Positions 1 to 6,786 of a stretch of DNA of 7,216 bases are shown piece after piece. The first letter of the stretch is position 1. Every line of letters starts with the position of its first letter. A program made the position numbers and the translations under genes. The stretch lies in assembly GCA_030746455.1 (NCBI GenBank), contig JASLMQ010000008.1, positions 1 to 7,216 on the forward strand, written 5' to 3'. The stretch is from Candidatus Latescibacterota bacterium (GTDB taxonomy: Bacteria; Latescibacterota; UBA2968; GCA-2709665). The notes beneath the pieces were generated by a model that did no database searches, was not told where the DNA came from, and saw only the letters and a list, made by a program, of their open reading frames with translations.

Positions 1-113
1 CAAAATGGCTCAAAATCATCTTTGTGATGTGGCGCGACCAAGTCCCCTACGACGAGAACCTCCACCTCGCGAACATCTATCGACAGACCAAGAAACTCCA
101 AGTTTCCACTTGA
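1..113 (+). CDS. Transposase C-terminal tail, IS110-like (partial, 5' end outside window)
   Basis: Reading from base 3, the plus strand has an open frame from the window edge to TGA at 111-113. It encodes 36 residues beginning KWLKIIFVMWRD, followed by QVPYDENLHLAN and ending QTKKLQVST. The pattern of a hydrophobic LKIIF-x-MW stretch, then a PYD(E) motif, then HLAN and a short basic tail resembles the extreme C-terminus of IS110/IS116/IS902-family transposases, which act as DEDD-type recombinases. The segment is visibly more A/T-rich than the rest of the window, which fits a mobile gene. The catalytic parts would lie upstream and cannot be seen, so it is unknown whether the element is complete. 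The frame has no start codon here. Family assignment rests on recognition of a short tail and could be wrong in detail. IS110 elements lack clear terminal inverted repeats, so the end of the element, probably between 114 and 184, cannot be placed. Confidence 0.6.
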   Translation, partial: KWLKIIFVMWRDQVPYDENLHLANIYRQTKKLQVST

Positions 114-184
114 CAGCAACCATAGGAAGTCTTCGTGGTGAGCTGCCCTGGCCTCCGTTTCCCATAGCTCTTCCCAAGACGAGG

Positions 185-2062
185 CTACCTCCCATAGGTG
201 AGCCACACCGGGCTGGACCAGGCCACGTTGCCGTCATCCTGATAGACCTTCGCGTAGTAGTACGCGCCCCGGATGCCCACGTCGTGCACCTGCCTCAGCG
301 TGTCCCGGTCCTCCCAGTAGAGGGTGCACGCCACGTCGTCCACACGCTCCTCGTGCACCTCCACGCCATTGCGCACGATGACGGCCCGATCGAGCGGACG
401 CACGCCCACCGCGCGCACGGTAACCGACCGTGTGGTGAGCCGCTTCCGGTTGGCCGCCGTCACGCGCCGCTCCTGCCCCATCGGGAGTCCGTTCACCTCG
501 AAGTCGAGAAGGATCCGCTGGCTGGTGGTGGCGTAGCACCGCCGGGCCATCAGCGCATCCCAGATCGCCTCGCGCGTGAGCTCGGGGCAGAACACGCCCG
601 TGATCCCGCCCGTGATGAGGGTGCGCGCGTCCATCCCGGACTGGTTGCTCAGCCGCGATCCCGGGCGCCCCCGGTGTGAATCCGTGCCGCCCACGAACCC
701 GAGGCGCAGACCTGTCGCGAGAGCGTCTCGAATGGACGACCCGTAGCCGCCCAGCGAGACCTCGCCGCCCACCTCGTCCCTCTCGAACGAGCCCCGGTTC
801 TGGCAGATCTCGATCAGCCGTTCATACCGGGGGTTCACCGTGGATATGTCCAGCGGGCCCCAGGCCCGTTCCGGGTCGGTCTCCGACGGGGTGTTCGTGT
901 GGTGACTAATCACCGTACACTCCCTGCCCCCCAGTACCTCCCACAGTTTCTCGGCGGTGCTGGCCCGCTGGACAGACGCATATCGCCGTGGGAAGTACAC
1001 GTTCTTGTGCCCGGTCCTCAGGCCGTTCTCGTACGCGGGAATCGTCACGAATTCGCGGTCCACGTTGTAGGCCTCGAACAGATCCCGGTCCTCCGGCCAA
1101 CGGTCGGGGCGCAGCGAGTTCGTCACTGCCGTGAAGTCCAGCCCGAAGACGTCCCTGGCGTACTGTAGCGCGCCCTCCGTGTTGCTGTCCATGTGGAGAT
1201 TCCTGGCGCTGCCCGTCATCACGTGCATGTCCCCGAAGTAGACGGTGAGCCCATCCCGCGCGAAGCCGGGGGCAACCGGGTTGCTCACACCGTAGATGCC
1301 CGACCGCCAGCAGGAGGCCCCGGCCCGACTCATGTCCGTCCTGGCGCCACCAACGGGGAACGTGACCCCGGACCGCCGGGCCGGTTTTCGGACGCGCGCC
1401 GGGACCTCCACCTCGCCGTCCTCCACGAAGAGGGACAGGTCGAACCCCCGGTCGGTGATCGGGTTTTCGTACGCGTCCTCGACCGACGCGACGCCGATCA
1501 ACGCCTTCCCCGACGCCGGGCTCGGGCGAACCGTCAGCCGGATCCGCGCGGCGGCCCCGGGCTTGACCTCCACGTCGAGGTCTCCCGGCACCGCGTGATA
1601 CACGCCCTCGCGCGTCTTTTCCCTTGAGAAGCGGCCGTTGCCCTGGTGGTCGACATACACACCGAAACGTGTCCAGCTGGCGTGGGTCTGCGCCTTCGCC
1701 TGCACGAACCGCCCGCTCACGTAGCCCCCCAGGGCGCCCATCACCACCTTGATCTCTTCACCCTTGCACAGGTCGCCGCCGTAGACGATCACGTCGACCG
1801 CCGCGTAGTGGGAGTGGTGCGTGCTGGGCGGATCGGTCTTCTCGGTCACCACCTCCAGCTGGATGCCCGGGTTGTCGCAGAAGGCGAGCACCTTTCCCAG
1901 GTCCCAGCGATCGAGCCCCCTCCTGGGCGACGTGATCCGCAGGCTTCCCCCCTGCTTGATCCCCACCTCGCCGACGACATATCGGATCTCCCACTGGCCC
2001 GTCTGTCCGGCCGCCGCCGTAGCGGGCGTGAATCGCGCGCGTCCGAAATCCCTATCGTCCAT
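185..2062 (-). CDS. DUF3604 family protein (PHP-like fold)
   Basis: This is a complete 625-aa protein starting at ATG (2062-2060) and ending in TAG (187-185). The start is supported by a TGGAGGT ribosome binding site 8 nt upstream. Residues about 1-265 form a beta-rich N-terminal region with no recognised motif. From about residue 274 the protein follows the DUF3604 pattern: VYFGDMH (274-280), ARDVFGLDFTAVTN (302-315), ISHHTNT (385-391), GGTDSHRGRPG (458-468), then GVFCPELTREAIWDAL (489-504) and RCYATTSQRILLDFEVNG (508-525). The last two blocks are highly characteristic of DUF3604. The family is related to PHP-domain metal-dependent phosphoesterases, but no reaction is firmly established. Two sites expected to bind metal look altered: the usual second histidine of HxH is Met282, and the usual TDH-type motif reads TNS (314-316). 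D461 and H463 are kept. No signal peptide or membrane segment is apparent. The gene is divergent from the isomerase gene, so it has its own promoter. Family call is confident; function is unknown. Confidence 0.88.
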   Translation of the reverse strand: MDDRDFGRARFTPATAAAGQTGQWEIRYVVGEVGIKQGGSLRITSPRRGLDRWDLGKVLAFCDNPGIQLEVVTEKTDPPSTHHSHYAAVDVIVYGGDLCKGEEIKVVMGALGGYVSGRFVQAKAQTHASWTRFGVYVDHQGNGRFSREKTREGVYHAVPGDLDVEVKPGAAARIRLTVRPSPASGKALIGVASVEDAYENPITDRGFDLSLFVEDGEVEVPARVRKPARRSGVTFPVGGARTDMSRAGASCWRSGIYGVSNPVAPGFARDGLTVYFGDMHVMTGSARNLHMDSNTEGALQYARDVFGLDFTAVTNSLRPDRWPEDRDLFEAYNVDREFVTIPAYENGLRTGHKNVYFPRRYASVQRASTAEKLWEVLGGRECTVISHHTNTPSETDPERAWGPLDISTVNPRYERLIEICQNRGSFERDEVGGEVSLGGYGSSIRDALATGLRLGFVGGTDSHRGRPGSRLSNQSGMDARTLITGGITGVFCPELTREAIWDALMARRCYATTSQRILLDFEVNGLPMGQERRVTAANRKRLTTRSVTVRAVGVRPLDRAVIVRNGVEVHEERVDDVACTLYWEDRDTLRQVHDVGIRGAYYYAKVYQDDGNVAWSSPVWLTYGR

Positions 2063-2070
2063 CGGTCCAA

Positions 2071-2077
2071 ACCTCCA
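2071..2077 (-). promoter_or_regulatory. Ribosome binding site of the DUF3604 gene
   Basis: On the minus strand the sequence reads TGGAGGT, a near-consensus Shine-Dalgarno element, 8 nt before the ATG at 2062. It fixes the start of the 625-aa protein. Confidence 0.75.
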
Positions 2078-2110
2078 GGCGCGTAGCGCCGGTGACAGCT
2101 GAGAAAGAAA

Positions 2111-2138
2111 TTGACAATCAGGACCCCCCGGATATCTT
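2111..2138 (+). promoter_or_regulatory. Candidate sigma70 promoter of the isomerase/epimerase gene
   Basis: A perfect -35 hexamer TTGACA (2111-2116) is followed after 16 bp by TATCTT (2133-2138), which matches four of six bases of the -10 consensus. Transcription would start near 2145, giving a leader of about 47 nt before the ATG at 2192. The local A/T-rich patch in a high-GC intergenic region supports the call. A second possible -10, TACAAT at 2159-2164 (five of six), lies closer to the gene but has only a weak -35. No operator palindrome is obvious. For the divergent DUF3604 gene I could not find a comparably good promoter in this interval. Confidence 0.45.
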
Positions 2139-2176
2139 AGCCGTCAAGGGGAATCGCATACAATCGAGTCTATCAG

Positions 2177-2183
2177 AAGGGGG
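2177..2183 (+). promoter_or_regulatory. Ribosome binding site of the isomerase/epimerase gene
   Basis: AAGGGGG differs from the AAGGAGG consensus at one base and sits 8 nt before the ATG at 2192. A second purine run, AGGAAG at 2186-2191, directly abuts the start codon and is too close to serve. Confidence 0.65.
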
Positions 2184-2191
2184 CCAGGAAG

Positions 2192-2956
2192 ATGAAGCTC
2201 GGAATCGTCACGTACAACATCGCCAAAGACTGGGACCTGGACACGACCGTCGAAATCTGCAATGCCGTCGGCATCCGGGGGGTCGAGTTTCGTACCACCC
2301 ACGCGCACGGCGTGGAGGTCTCCCTCACCGCCGAGGAGCGCAAGCAGGTCAAGCTGAAGATGGCGGACGGGGGCGTCGAGATCGTTGGGTTGGGAAGTGC
2401 CTTCGAGTACCACGCCGTCGAGCCCGAGGTCGTGCGCGAGAACATCGACGGAACGATCGAATACGCCCAGCTTGCAGCCGACCTCGGATGCACGGGCGTC
2501 AAGGTCCGCCCCAACGGCCTGCAAACCGACAAGGGCATACCCGTTGAGAAGACCCTGGAGCAGATCGGGCTCGCGTTGAGGGAATGTGGCGAGGCCGCAT
2601 CGAAGCTGGGGGTCGAAGTCCGCCTCGAGGTGCACGGACGGGAGACCTCCGAGCCCAAACACATCCGGACCATCGTGGATCACGCAGACCACGACAACGT
2701 CAAGGTCTGCTGGAACTGCAACCAGGCCGACGTGATCGGCGGCTCTGTGAAGGAGAACTTCGACCTCCTGAAGAGCAAGATCACGCTGGTCCACATCAAC
2801 GAGCTCCACAAGGCCGAGTATCCCTGGCGAGAGTTCTTCACACTCCTCAAGGCAGAGGGCTTCAGCGGCTGGACCCTGGCCGAGATCCCCGACAACCCGG
2901 ATCCCGACCGCCTGCTCCGGTACTACAAGGCCCTGTGGGAGGCCTATACGCAATAG
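2192..2956 (+). CDS. Sugar phosphate isomerase/epimerase-like TIM barrel protein
   Basis: This complete 254-aa protein has the length and pattern of the xylose isomerase-like TIM barrel (AP endonuclease 2-type) superfamily, whose soluble members isomerise, epimerise or dehydrate sugars, keto-sugars and inositols using a divalent metal. It opens with the typical first strand MKLGIVTYNI. The putative metal-binding set is visible in order: Glu146 in RLEVHG (144-149), the CWNCNQAD block (173-180), His201 in LVHINEL (199-205), and Glu231 in LAEIPD (229-234). Helices with VEICNAVGIRGVEF (20-33) and TIEYAQLAADLG (88-99) fit the barrel repeats. No signal peptide is seen, so it should be cytoplasmic. 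It starts at ATG after a good ribosome binding site and ends in TAG. It is divergent from the DUF3604 gene and convergent with the heparinase-like gene, so it is probably transcribed alone. Substrate cannot be read from the sequence; context suggests a sugar or sugar acid released from polysaccharide. Confidence 0.85.
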   Translation: MKLGIVTYNIAKDWDLDTTVEICNAVGIRGVEFRTTHAHGVEVSLTAEERKQVKLKMADGGVEIVGLGSAFEYHAVEPEVVRENIDGTIEYAQLAADLGCTGVKVRPNGLQTDKGIPVEKTLEQIGLALRECGEAASKLGVEVRLEVHGRETSEPKHIRTIVDHADHDNVKVCWNCNQADVIGGSVKENFDLLKSKITLVHINELHKAEYPWREFFTLLKAEGFSGWTLAEIPDNPDPDRLLRYYKALWEAYTQ

Positions 2957-2963
2957 GCAGGAC

Positions 2964-3036
2964 CCGACCACGGACCACCGACGACAGACCACGAAGATGC
3001 CCTTCTCGTCGTCCGTGGTCTGTGGTCCGTCGTCCG
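2964..3036. repeat. Long imperfect inverted repeat between convergent genes
   Basis: The 83-bp gap between the isomerase stop (2956) and the heparinase-like stop (3040) is almost filled by two arms of about 33 bp, 2964-2997 and roughly 3003-3036, that are complementary at about three quarters of positions, with an uninterrupted core of nine pairs (ACGGACCAC, 2970-2978). The loop is only a few bases. Each arm is itself built from short GACCACG-like units, so the structure looks like degenerate repeats in opposite orientation. RNA from either strand would fold into a long hairpin, which could end transcription of both convergent genes or protect their 3' ends. No T-tract follows on either side, so a classical intrinsic terminator is not shown. 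It may also be one copy of a dispersed intergenic palindrome family. Confidence 0.6.
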
Positions 3037-3039
3037 CCT

Positions 3040-5994
3040 CTAGCGCTTGAGCGCCAGCACCGATCCATCGGCCAAGACAGCGAGAATCTCGGAATCGCCG
3101 TCGCCATCTAGGTCTGCAGCGCGCAACACGGCCGGCGCGGCCGGGGCCGTGTATTGCCCGATCTGCTTCCCACCCTGTGGATCCAGCAGCACGATCCGCC
3201 CATCCGAGCATCCCGCGGCGATCTCGTGGTTCGTGCCTCGTGCCACGGCGCGAATCTGGATCACGGGGTCCTCGAGGTTCGACGCCCAGTCGACGGTGCC
3301 GTCCATCCCCACGGCGTAGGCATAGCCGCTATGGGATGCCACCAGGATCCTCGTGCTATCCCCCTCCCCGCATACCTCCAAGTCGGTCACCTCGTCGCCC
3401 AGCATGAGCATCCACGCCTTTCGGAGCTCCGACCCTCTCAGCCGATAGAGGTTCCCGAGCGCGGTGCCGCAGATCACCGCGTCCCCTCCGCCCAGGCGCA
3501 TCCGTGTGGTCACCCGCGCCCAGGCATCCAAACCGTTGTAGCCCTCCTGCTCGCCGTCCAGGGAGAAGGCATAGCACGCGCCGAAGTGCGAGGGCTGTCC
3601 GGTGACCACCACGACCGGCTGGCCTGACCCGTCCAGGTCCGCGGAGGCGAGCTGATCGAAGGCCCGGGCGTTACCGAAGTGTTCCCACCGCTGCCGGCCC
3701 TCGACATCCAGAGCCCTGAGCCAGCCGTTCGCGGTTCCCACGAACACCGACAGGTCCTGGCGCTCTCCGGGCACCGCGAGGATCGCGCCGACGTCATTGC
3801 GTCCCGTTGGGGCTCGGTACCGCATCGACGGATGAAGCGGCGGCAGCTGGATCAGCCAGCGGGCCTTCCCCCCCGGCTCGAGCCAGGCCACGTGCGATTC
3901 CTCCGATCCGGCGAAGACCCCGTCGACCCCTGCCGCATCCGGCACGTGAAGCGCCGTTACCGGCGCCCCGAGCTCGGCGGTCCACCGGGTTTCGCCGTCA
4001 GGATCCAGCGACCGGATCCGCCCGTCGCGTTCTCCCACGTAGAGGGCCGGGCCCGCCTCTCCCTCCACGGCCAAGCAGGTGGCCTCTCCCGCCCGCGTCC
4101 ACGACAGCGAAAGACCGTCCGCGCCCGCGTCAGGCGCCGGAGCCGGGGGTCCGGATGGCTCCTCACCGCTCTCCGCGATTCTGGCCACGCCCTCCGCCAG
4201 CGCCTGTCGCGCAGACGGCATGACCCCGGACGCGGCAATCTCGTGCCTCCCCGCCTCGATCTCGATCCAGAGCAGGCCGTCCCCGGACGAGCCCGAGGCG
4301 GTCGCGCCATCCAACCGCAGCTCCCCCTCCACCGGCAGGCCGACGGAAGTTGCCTCCTCGCTCACGACTATCCCGTCCCCCGATTCCAGGTCCAGCTCCA
4401 CCGAAACCGGCGAGCGGCTCGCGAAGAACGGGGCGCCCGCCATCAGCTGCGACCCGCCCGCCAGTGCGAAGCGCGAGGGCGTCAGATGGAACAGCTCGGC
4501 TTCCAGGCTTACCCCGCCGGCCTGCAGGGATCCCGATCCCACCAGGGCCGTCGCGTCCCCGGCCACGATCGCGCAGGCCGCCTCGCCGGACCGGAGATGG
4601 AACGAGCGCGCGTCGTCCGAGTTGGACGCGTAAAACAGGTTGGTGAAGCGGTGCTGATCTCCCGGTTCCATCCGCCGGGTCGCCCCCTGGCGAACCACGT
4701 TGATGGTGGGCTCGGCCAGGCCGTAGTCCTTCCAGATTCTGAGGAACTCCTCGTCCGCTGCGGTCACGGCCACCCGGTCGGCCCCCAACCCCTGGAGGCG
4801 GAAGTCGTCCGGCGCATCGGCCGAATCGAAGCCCTGCCTCGTTCGGTAGGCCGGCCCCTCCCACGCCCCGTCACCCAATGTCCGCCACAGGCACGCCATC
4901 TTGAACTCGCCCGGCTCGCGTGCCACAACATCGTCGATCACCACGAAGTAGTCGTCCTTGGCCCAGGCGATTGAGCGAATCCAGTCCGTTCCCGAATGGT
5001 CCCGCGCGGCCGACCGCGAGAAGCCGATCCTGCCAAGATCGGCCAGGTCGAGAAGCTCCGCCGCCTTGGGCACCTCCCCCCTCAACCCATCTCGGAAGAC
5101 AGTGACCGCGTTGTGATCCTTCAGGTTCGGTCCTTCGGAGTACGAGTCGTCCACCAGGAACACGCGATCGTGGTCCGTGAACCGGATGATCGCATTGACA
5201 TCGTCATGCCCGTGACTGCCCATCTGCAGCCCGTCGAGCAGCAGGTACTGTGCATCCGGATCGAAGTCGGCCCGGAAGCTGATCTTGTCGAACCGTCGCT
5301 CGTCGGGTATCTCCTCCGGACCGCCCCAGTGCCGATAGAACTCGGGATCGACCGGGAAACAGCGTGTGCCGATCATATCCACCGGCTCGATCGGCTCCAC
5401 TGCCCCGTCGATGTGGTAGCGCAGCGACTTCCCGAAGTCTCGCTCGCGGTGGGTCTCACGCCGTTTGTCGACTACCCACTGATAGCGGCCGTCGCGGTAG
5501 TACCAGTTTGCCATCAGCAGCAGCGAGGTGGGGAAAGCGGGGTAGACGTCGCCGTTGCCCGACAACTCGAACCGGTTGTCCGTGCAACCGATGAACCGAT
5601 CCACCGCCCTCGCCGTGGTGCCGTTGGACAAGAACGCGTAATCGGGCTCGGAAAGGGCGTACAGCACGGCCAGCGGGAGCGACGCCGTGGACTCGTAGGC
5701 CGTGGCATCGCACTCCGTCTTGAAGGCGGCCTCCTGGCTCTCGAACAGCCGGCCCGCATCGCGGATCCACGACTCGGCTTCGCTCAGTCCGTAGTACTTC
5801 CTGAAATAGTGGCCGCCGAAGTAGGCATCCAGGGCCGGCAGCATCGCGTGGTTGTGCCGGACCGACGCCTCCTCCTCGAGCGCATCGCGGAAGGTCCTCT
5901 GGTAGGCGCCCTCGGGGCCGCGCAGCACCTCCAACAGGTAGCGTGTCAGTTCGAGCCGATCGTGGTCGCTCAGCGCGGGGGATTCCTCGATCAA
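3040..5994 (-). CDS. Heparinase II/III-like module plus PQQ/VCBS-like beta-propeller (downstream part of interrupted gene)
   Basis: This 984-codon frame holds most of the protein. Residues about 1-240 (counted from the TTG at 5994) are mainly helical, as in the alpha/alpha toroid of heparinase-type lyases, with a His-rich RHNHAM (46-51) and ESTASLPLAVLYAL (101-114). Residues about 245-600 are beta-rich, opening with the heparinase II/III-like motif MGSHGHDDVNAIIRF (258-272) and FLVDDSYSEG (279-288); His261 and His263 are candidate active-site or metal residues. A Pro/Ala/Glu-rich linker follows (about 609-627). Residues about 628-984 are a propeller with repeated blades such as YVGERDGRIRSLDPDG, FVGTANGWLRALDVEG and AAGCSDGRIVLLDPQG, and a calcium-type loop DLDGDGDSE near the end. 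The apparent TTG start is an artefact of the upstream amber: no Shine-Dalgarno sequence precedes it, and coding character continues back to the stop. Heparinase-family enzymes cleave acidic polysaccharides by elimination; the exact substrate is unknown. Confidence 0.8.
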   Translation of the reverse strand: MIEESPALSDHDRLELTRYLLEVLRGPEGAYQRTFRDALEEEASVRHNHAMLPALDAYFGGHYFRKYYGLSEAESWIRDAGRLFESQEAAFKTECDATAYESTASLPLAVLYALSEPDYAFLSNGTTARAVDRFIGCTDNRFELSGNGDVYPAFPTSLLLMANWYYRDGRYQWVVDKRRETHRERDFGKSLRYHIDGAVEPIEPVDMIGTRCFPVDPEFYRHWGGPEEIPDERRFDKISFRADFDPDAQYLLLDGLQMGSHGHDDVNAIIRFTDHDRVFLVDDSYSEGPNLKDHNAVTVFRDGLRGEVPKAAELLDLADLGRIGFSRSAARDHSGTDWIRSIAWAKDDYFVVIDDVVAREPGEFKMACLWRTLGDGAWEGPAYRTRQGFDSADAPDDFRLQGLGADRVAVTAADEEFLRIWKDYGLAEPTINVVRQGATRRMEPGDQHRFTNLFYASNSDDARSFHLRSGEAACAIVAGDATALVGSGSLQAGGVSLEAELFHLTPSRFALAGGSQLMAGAPFFASRSPVSVELDLESGDGIVVSEEATSVGLPVEGELRLDGATASGSSGDGLLWIEIEAGRHEIAASGVMPSARQALAEGVARIAESGEEPSGPPAPAPDAGADGLSLSWTRAGEATCLAVEGEAGPALYVGERDGRIRSLDPDGETRWTAELGAPVTALHVPDAAGVDGVFAGSEESHVAWLEPGGKARWLIQLPPLHPSMRYRAPTGRNDVGAILAVPGERQDLSVFVGTANGWLRALDVEGRQRWEHFGNARAFDQLASADLDGSGQPVVVVTGQPSHFGACYAFSLDGEQEGYNGLDAWARVTTRMRLGGGDAVICGTALGNLYRLRGSELRKAWMLMLGDEVTDLEVCGEGDSTRILVASHSGYAYAVGMDGTVDWASNLEDPVIQIRAVARGTNHEIAAGCSDGRIVLLDPQGGKQIGQYTAPAAPAVLRAADLDGDGDSEILAVLADGSVLALKR

Positions 5995-6012
5995 GTCGAA
6001 CCCGATCAGGGC

Positions 6013-6747
6013 CTACCACAGCTCCATGTGCGTATCGTCCCACCCCATGTAGGGACGGCTCCGGTGCTCGTACAGCGCATCGCGGAACGCGATCGCCCAC
6101 TCGGGATGGCCACCCAGGGCGTAGTAGAGCCCGAAGTCGCCTGCGCTCCGAGTCAGATTTCGGTTCGAGTCGTCCTTGAGCCTGGGCCCCAGCCGGTCCA
6201 TGTCCGGGGGACGCGCGAACCGCTCTCTCTCCAGCCGCGCCCCCAGATGGACGTCGAGAACGGGCTCCACAACCAGCTCGTCCCCGGGCTCGATCATCTC
6301 CAGCAGGTGAGACGTCGCGGCCTCAACGCCCTGGAGATCGCTCCCCCCGAGGAAGAGCACGTTTGTGCCCGTGCCCCAGGGATCGTGAACGGTCCGCACC
6401 ACATACCCGCCTGTGCCCGGGTACCGCGCGTCGGCGTAGACGTAGTACATGCGGTACAGGCGCTCGGCGAACCGGCTGTCCATCAGATTGCCCAGGGCGA
6501 TGGTGTTCTGCCGCTTCCAGTCGTCCGCCGATATCCGTGCATCGTCCAGCGTGGGAAGCCGGATGCCCGTCGCGTCCTCGATCTCCTTCTGGACCCGGGT
6601 CGCCAGCGACACGTAGCCAGCGTCGAGGGGCGAGACGATGGCGGCCCTGGCCTGTCCGTCCACCACGATTGGCGTCTTCAGAACCAACGGCTTGACCGCC
6701 TCGATGGTCTCGCTTCCCGGTCCCTCGTCGTGGTCGTCCAATCCCAT
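6013..6747 (-). CDS. N-terminal part of the heparinase-like protein, ending at a premature amber codon
   Basis: This 244-aa frame starts at ATG 6747 and stops at TAG (6015-6013). Residues about 12-150 resemble the N-terminal alpha/beta domain found before catalytic domains in several polysaccharide-active enzymes (alpha-glucuronidase/hexosaminidase-type): KTPIVVDGQARAAIVSP (18-34), IALGNLMDSRFAERLY (about 67-82), then YPGTGGYVVRTVHDPWG and VLFLGGSDLQGVEAATSHLLEMI. That resemblance is from memory of the pattern. Residues after about 190 (GDFGLYYALGGHPEWAIAFRDAL) look like the first helices of the heparinase toroid, which supports joining it to the downstream frame. An AGGAG lies 8 nt before ATG 6747. 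A GTG at 6849 in the same frame is a real alternative: it follows the aldolase stop by 4 nt, has GGAG 7 nt upstream, and would add a 34-residue lead with a hydrophobic stretch (LAGALYVSLFCVAGVLT) that might be a signal peptide. Confidence 0.72.
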   Translation of the reverse strand: MGLDDHDEGPGSETIEAVKPLVLKTPIVVDGQARAAIVSPLDAGYVSLATRVQKEIEDATGIRLPTLDDARISADDWKRQNTIALGNLMDSRFAERLYRMYYVYADARYPGTGGYVVRTVHDPWGTGTNVLFLGGSDLQGVEAATSHLLEMIEPGDELVVEPVLDVHLGARLERERFARPPDMDRLGPRLKDDSNRNLTRSAGDFGLYYALGGHPEWAIAFRDALYEHRSRPYMGWDDTHMELW

Positions 6748-6755
6748 GGTCAAGA

Positions 6756-6760
6756 CTCCT
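6756..6760 (-). promoter_or_regulatory. Ribosome binding site for the ATG start at 6747
   Basis: On the minus strand AGGAG (within GCAGGAG) lies 8 nt before ATG 6747. It supports this start over the in-frame GTG at 6849, although that one also has a GGAG at good spacing. Confidence 0.55.
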
Positions 6761-6786
6761 GCAACGCAGAATAGGCTCACGTACAG

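Larger units (their letters stand above)
3040..6747 (-). pseudogene. Heparinase II/III-like protein with beta-propeller, interrupted by an in-frame amber codon
   Basis: Two long minus-strand open frames, 6747-6016 and 6012-3043, are in exactly the same frame and are separated only by a TAG at 6015-6013. Read through, they give 1,235 codons plus the final TAG. The join reads ...THMELW-stop-ALIGFDLIEESPALSD..., continuous in character: the residues before the nominal downstream start already look like part of the same helix. The amber is codon 245. One base change from TGG (Trp) or CAG (Gln) would produce it. No other stop or frameshift occurs in 3.7 kb, so any decay is recent, or the base is a sequencing or assembly error. 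Three genes in the window, including this one at 3040, end in TAG, which argues against general sense reassignment. Without the stop this would be a multi-domain polysaccharide-active protein; with it, only 244 residues would be made. Confidence 0.6.

Noticed and set aside
110..115. TTGACA as a -35 element just after the transposase stop
   Set aside because: No matching -10 at proper spacing and no plus-strand gene downstream.
5..679. 224-aa plus-strand open frame overlapping the end of the DUF3604 gene
   Set aside because: It is in a different frame from the transposase tail and antisense to well-conserved DUF3604 blocks; its Arg/Pro/His-rich composition marks it as a shadow.
2144..3211. 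355-aa minus-strand open frame across the isomerase gene and the palindrome
   Set aside because: The opposite strand carries a clear TIM-barrel gene with start and ribosome binding site. This frame runs through the intergenic repeat and the end of the next gene and shows no family pattern.
3679..4974. 431-aa plus-strand open frame opposite the propeller region
   Set aside because: Arg/Pro/Gly-rich shadow of the minus-strand gene with no motif; long antisense frames are expected at this GC content.
5992..5994. TTG as a genuine independent start for the 984-aa downstream protein
   Set aside because: No Shine-Dalgarno sequence lies upstream, coding character continues back to the amber codon, and the first in-frame ATG is about 50 codons further in, within the conserved domain.
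3040..6747. Genome-wide reassignment of TAG to a sense codon
   Set aside because: The isomerase (2954-2956), DUF3604 (185-187) and heparinase-like (3040-3042) genes all end with TAG at natural protein ends, so TAG works as a stop here.
4996..6774. 592-aa plus-strand open frame opposite the heparinase-like gene
   Set aside because: It lies wholly antisense to a frame with recognisable domains. Its composition (rich in R, V, P, H, with LxxV repeats) is what a high-GC codon-biased gene yields on the opposite strand, and it has no recognisable motif.
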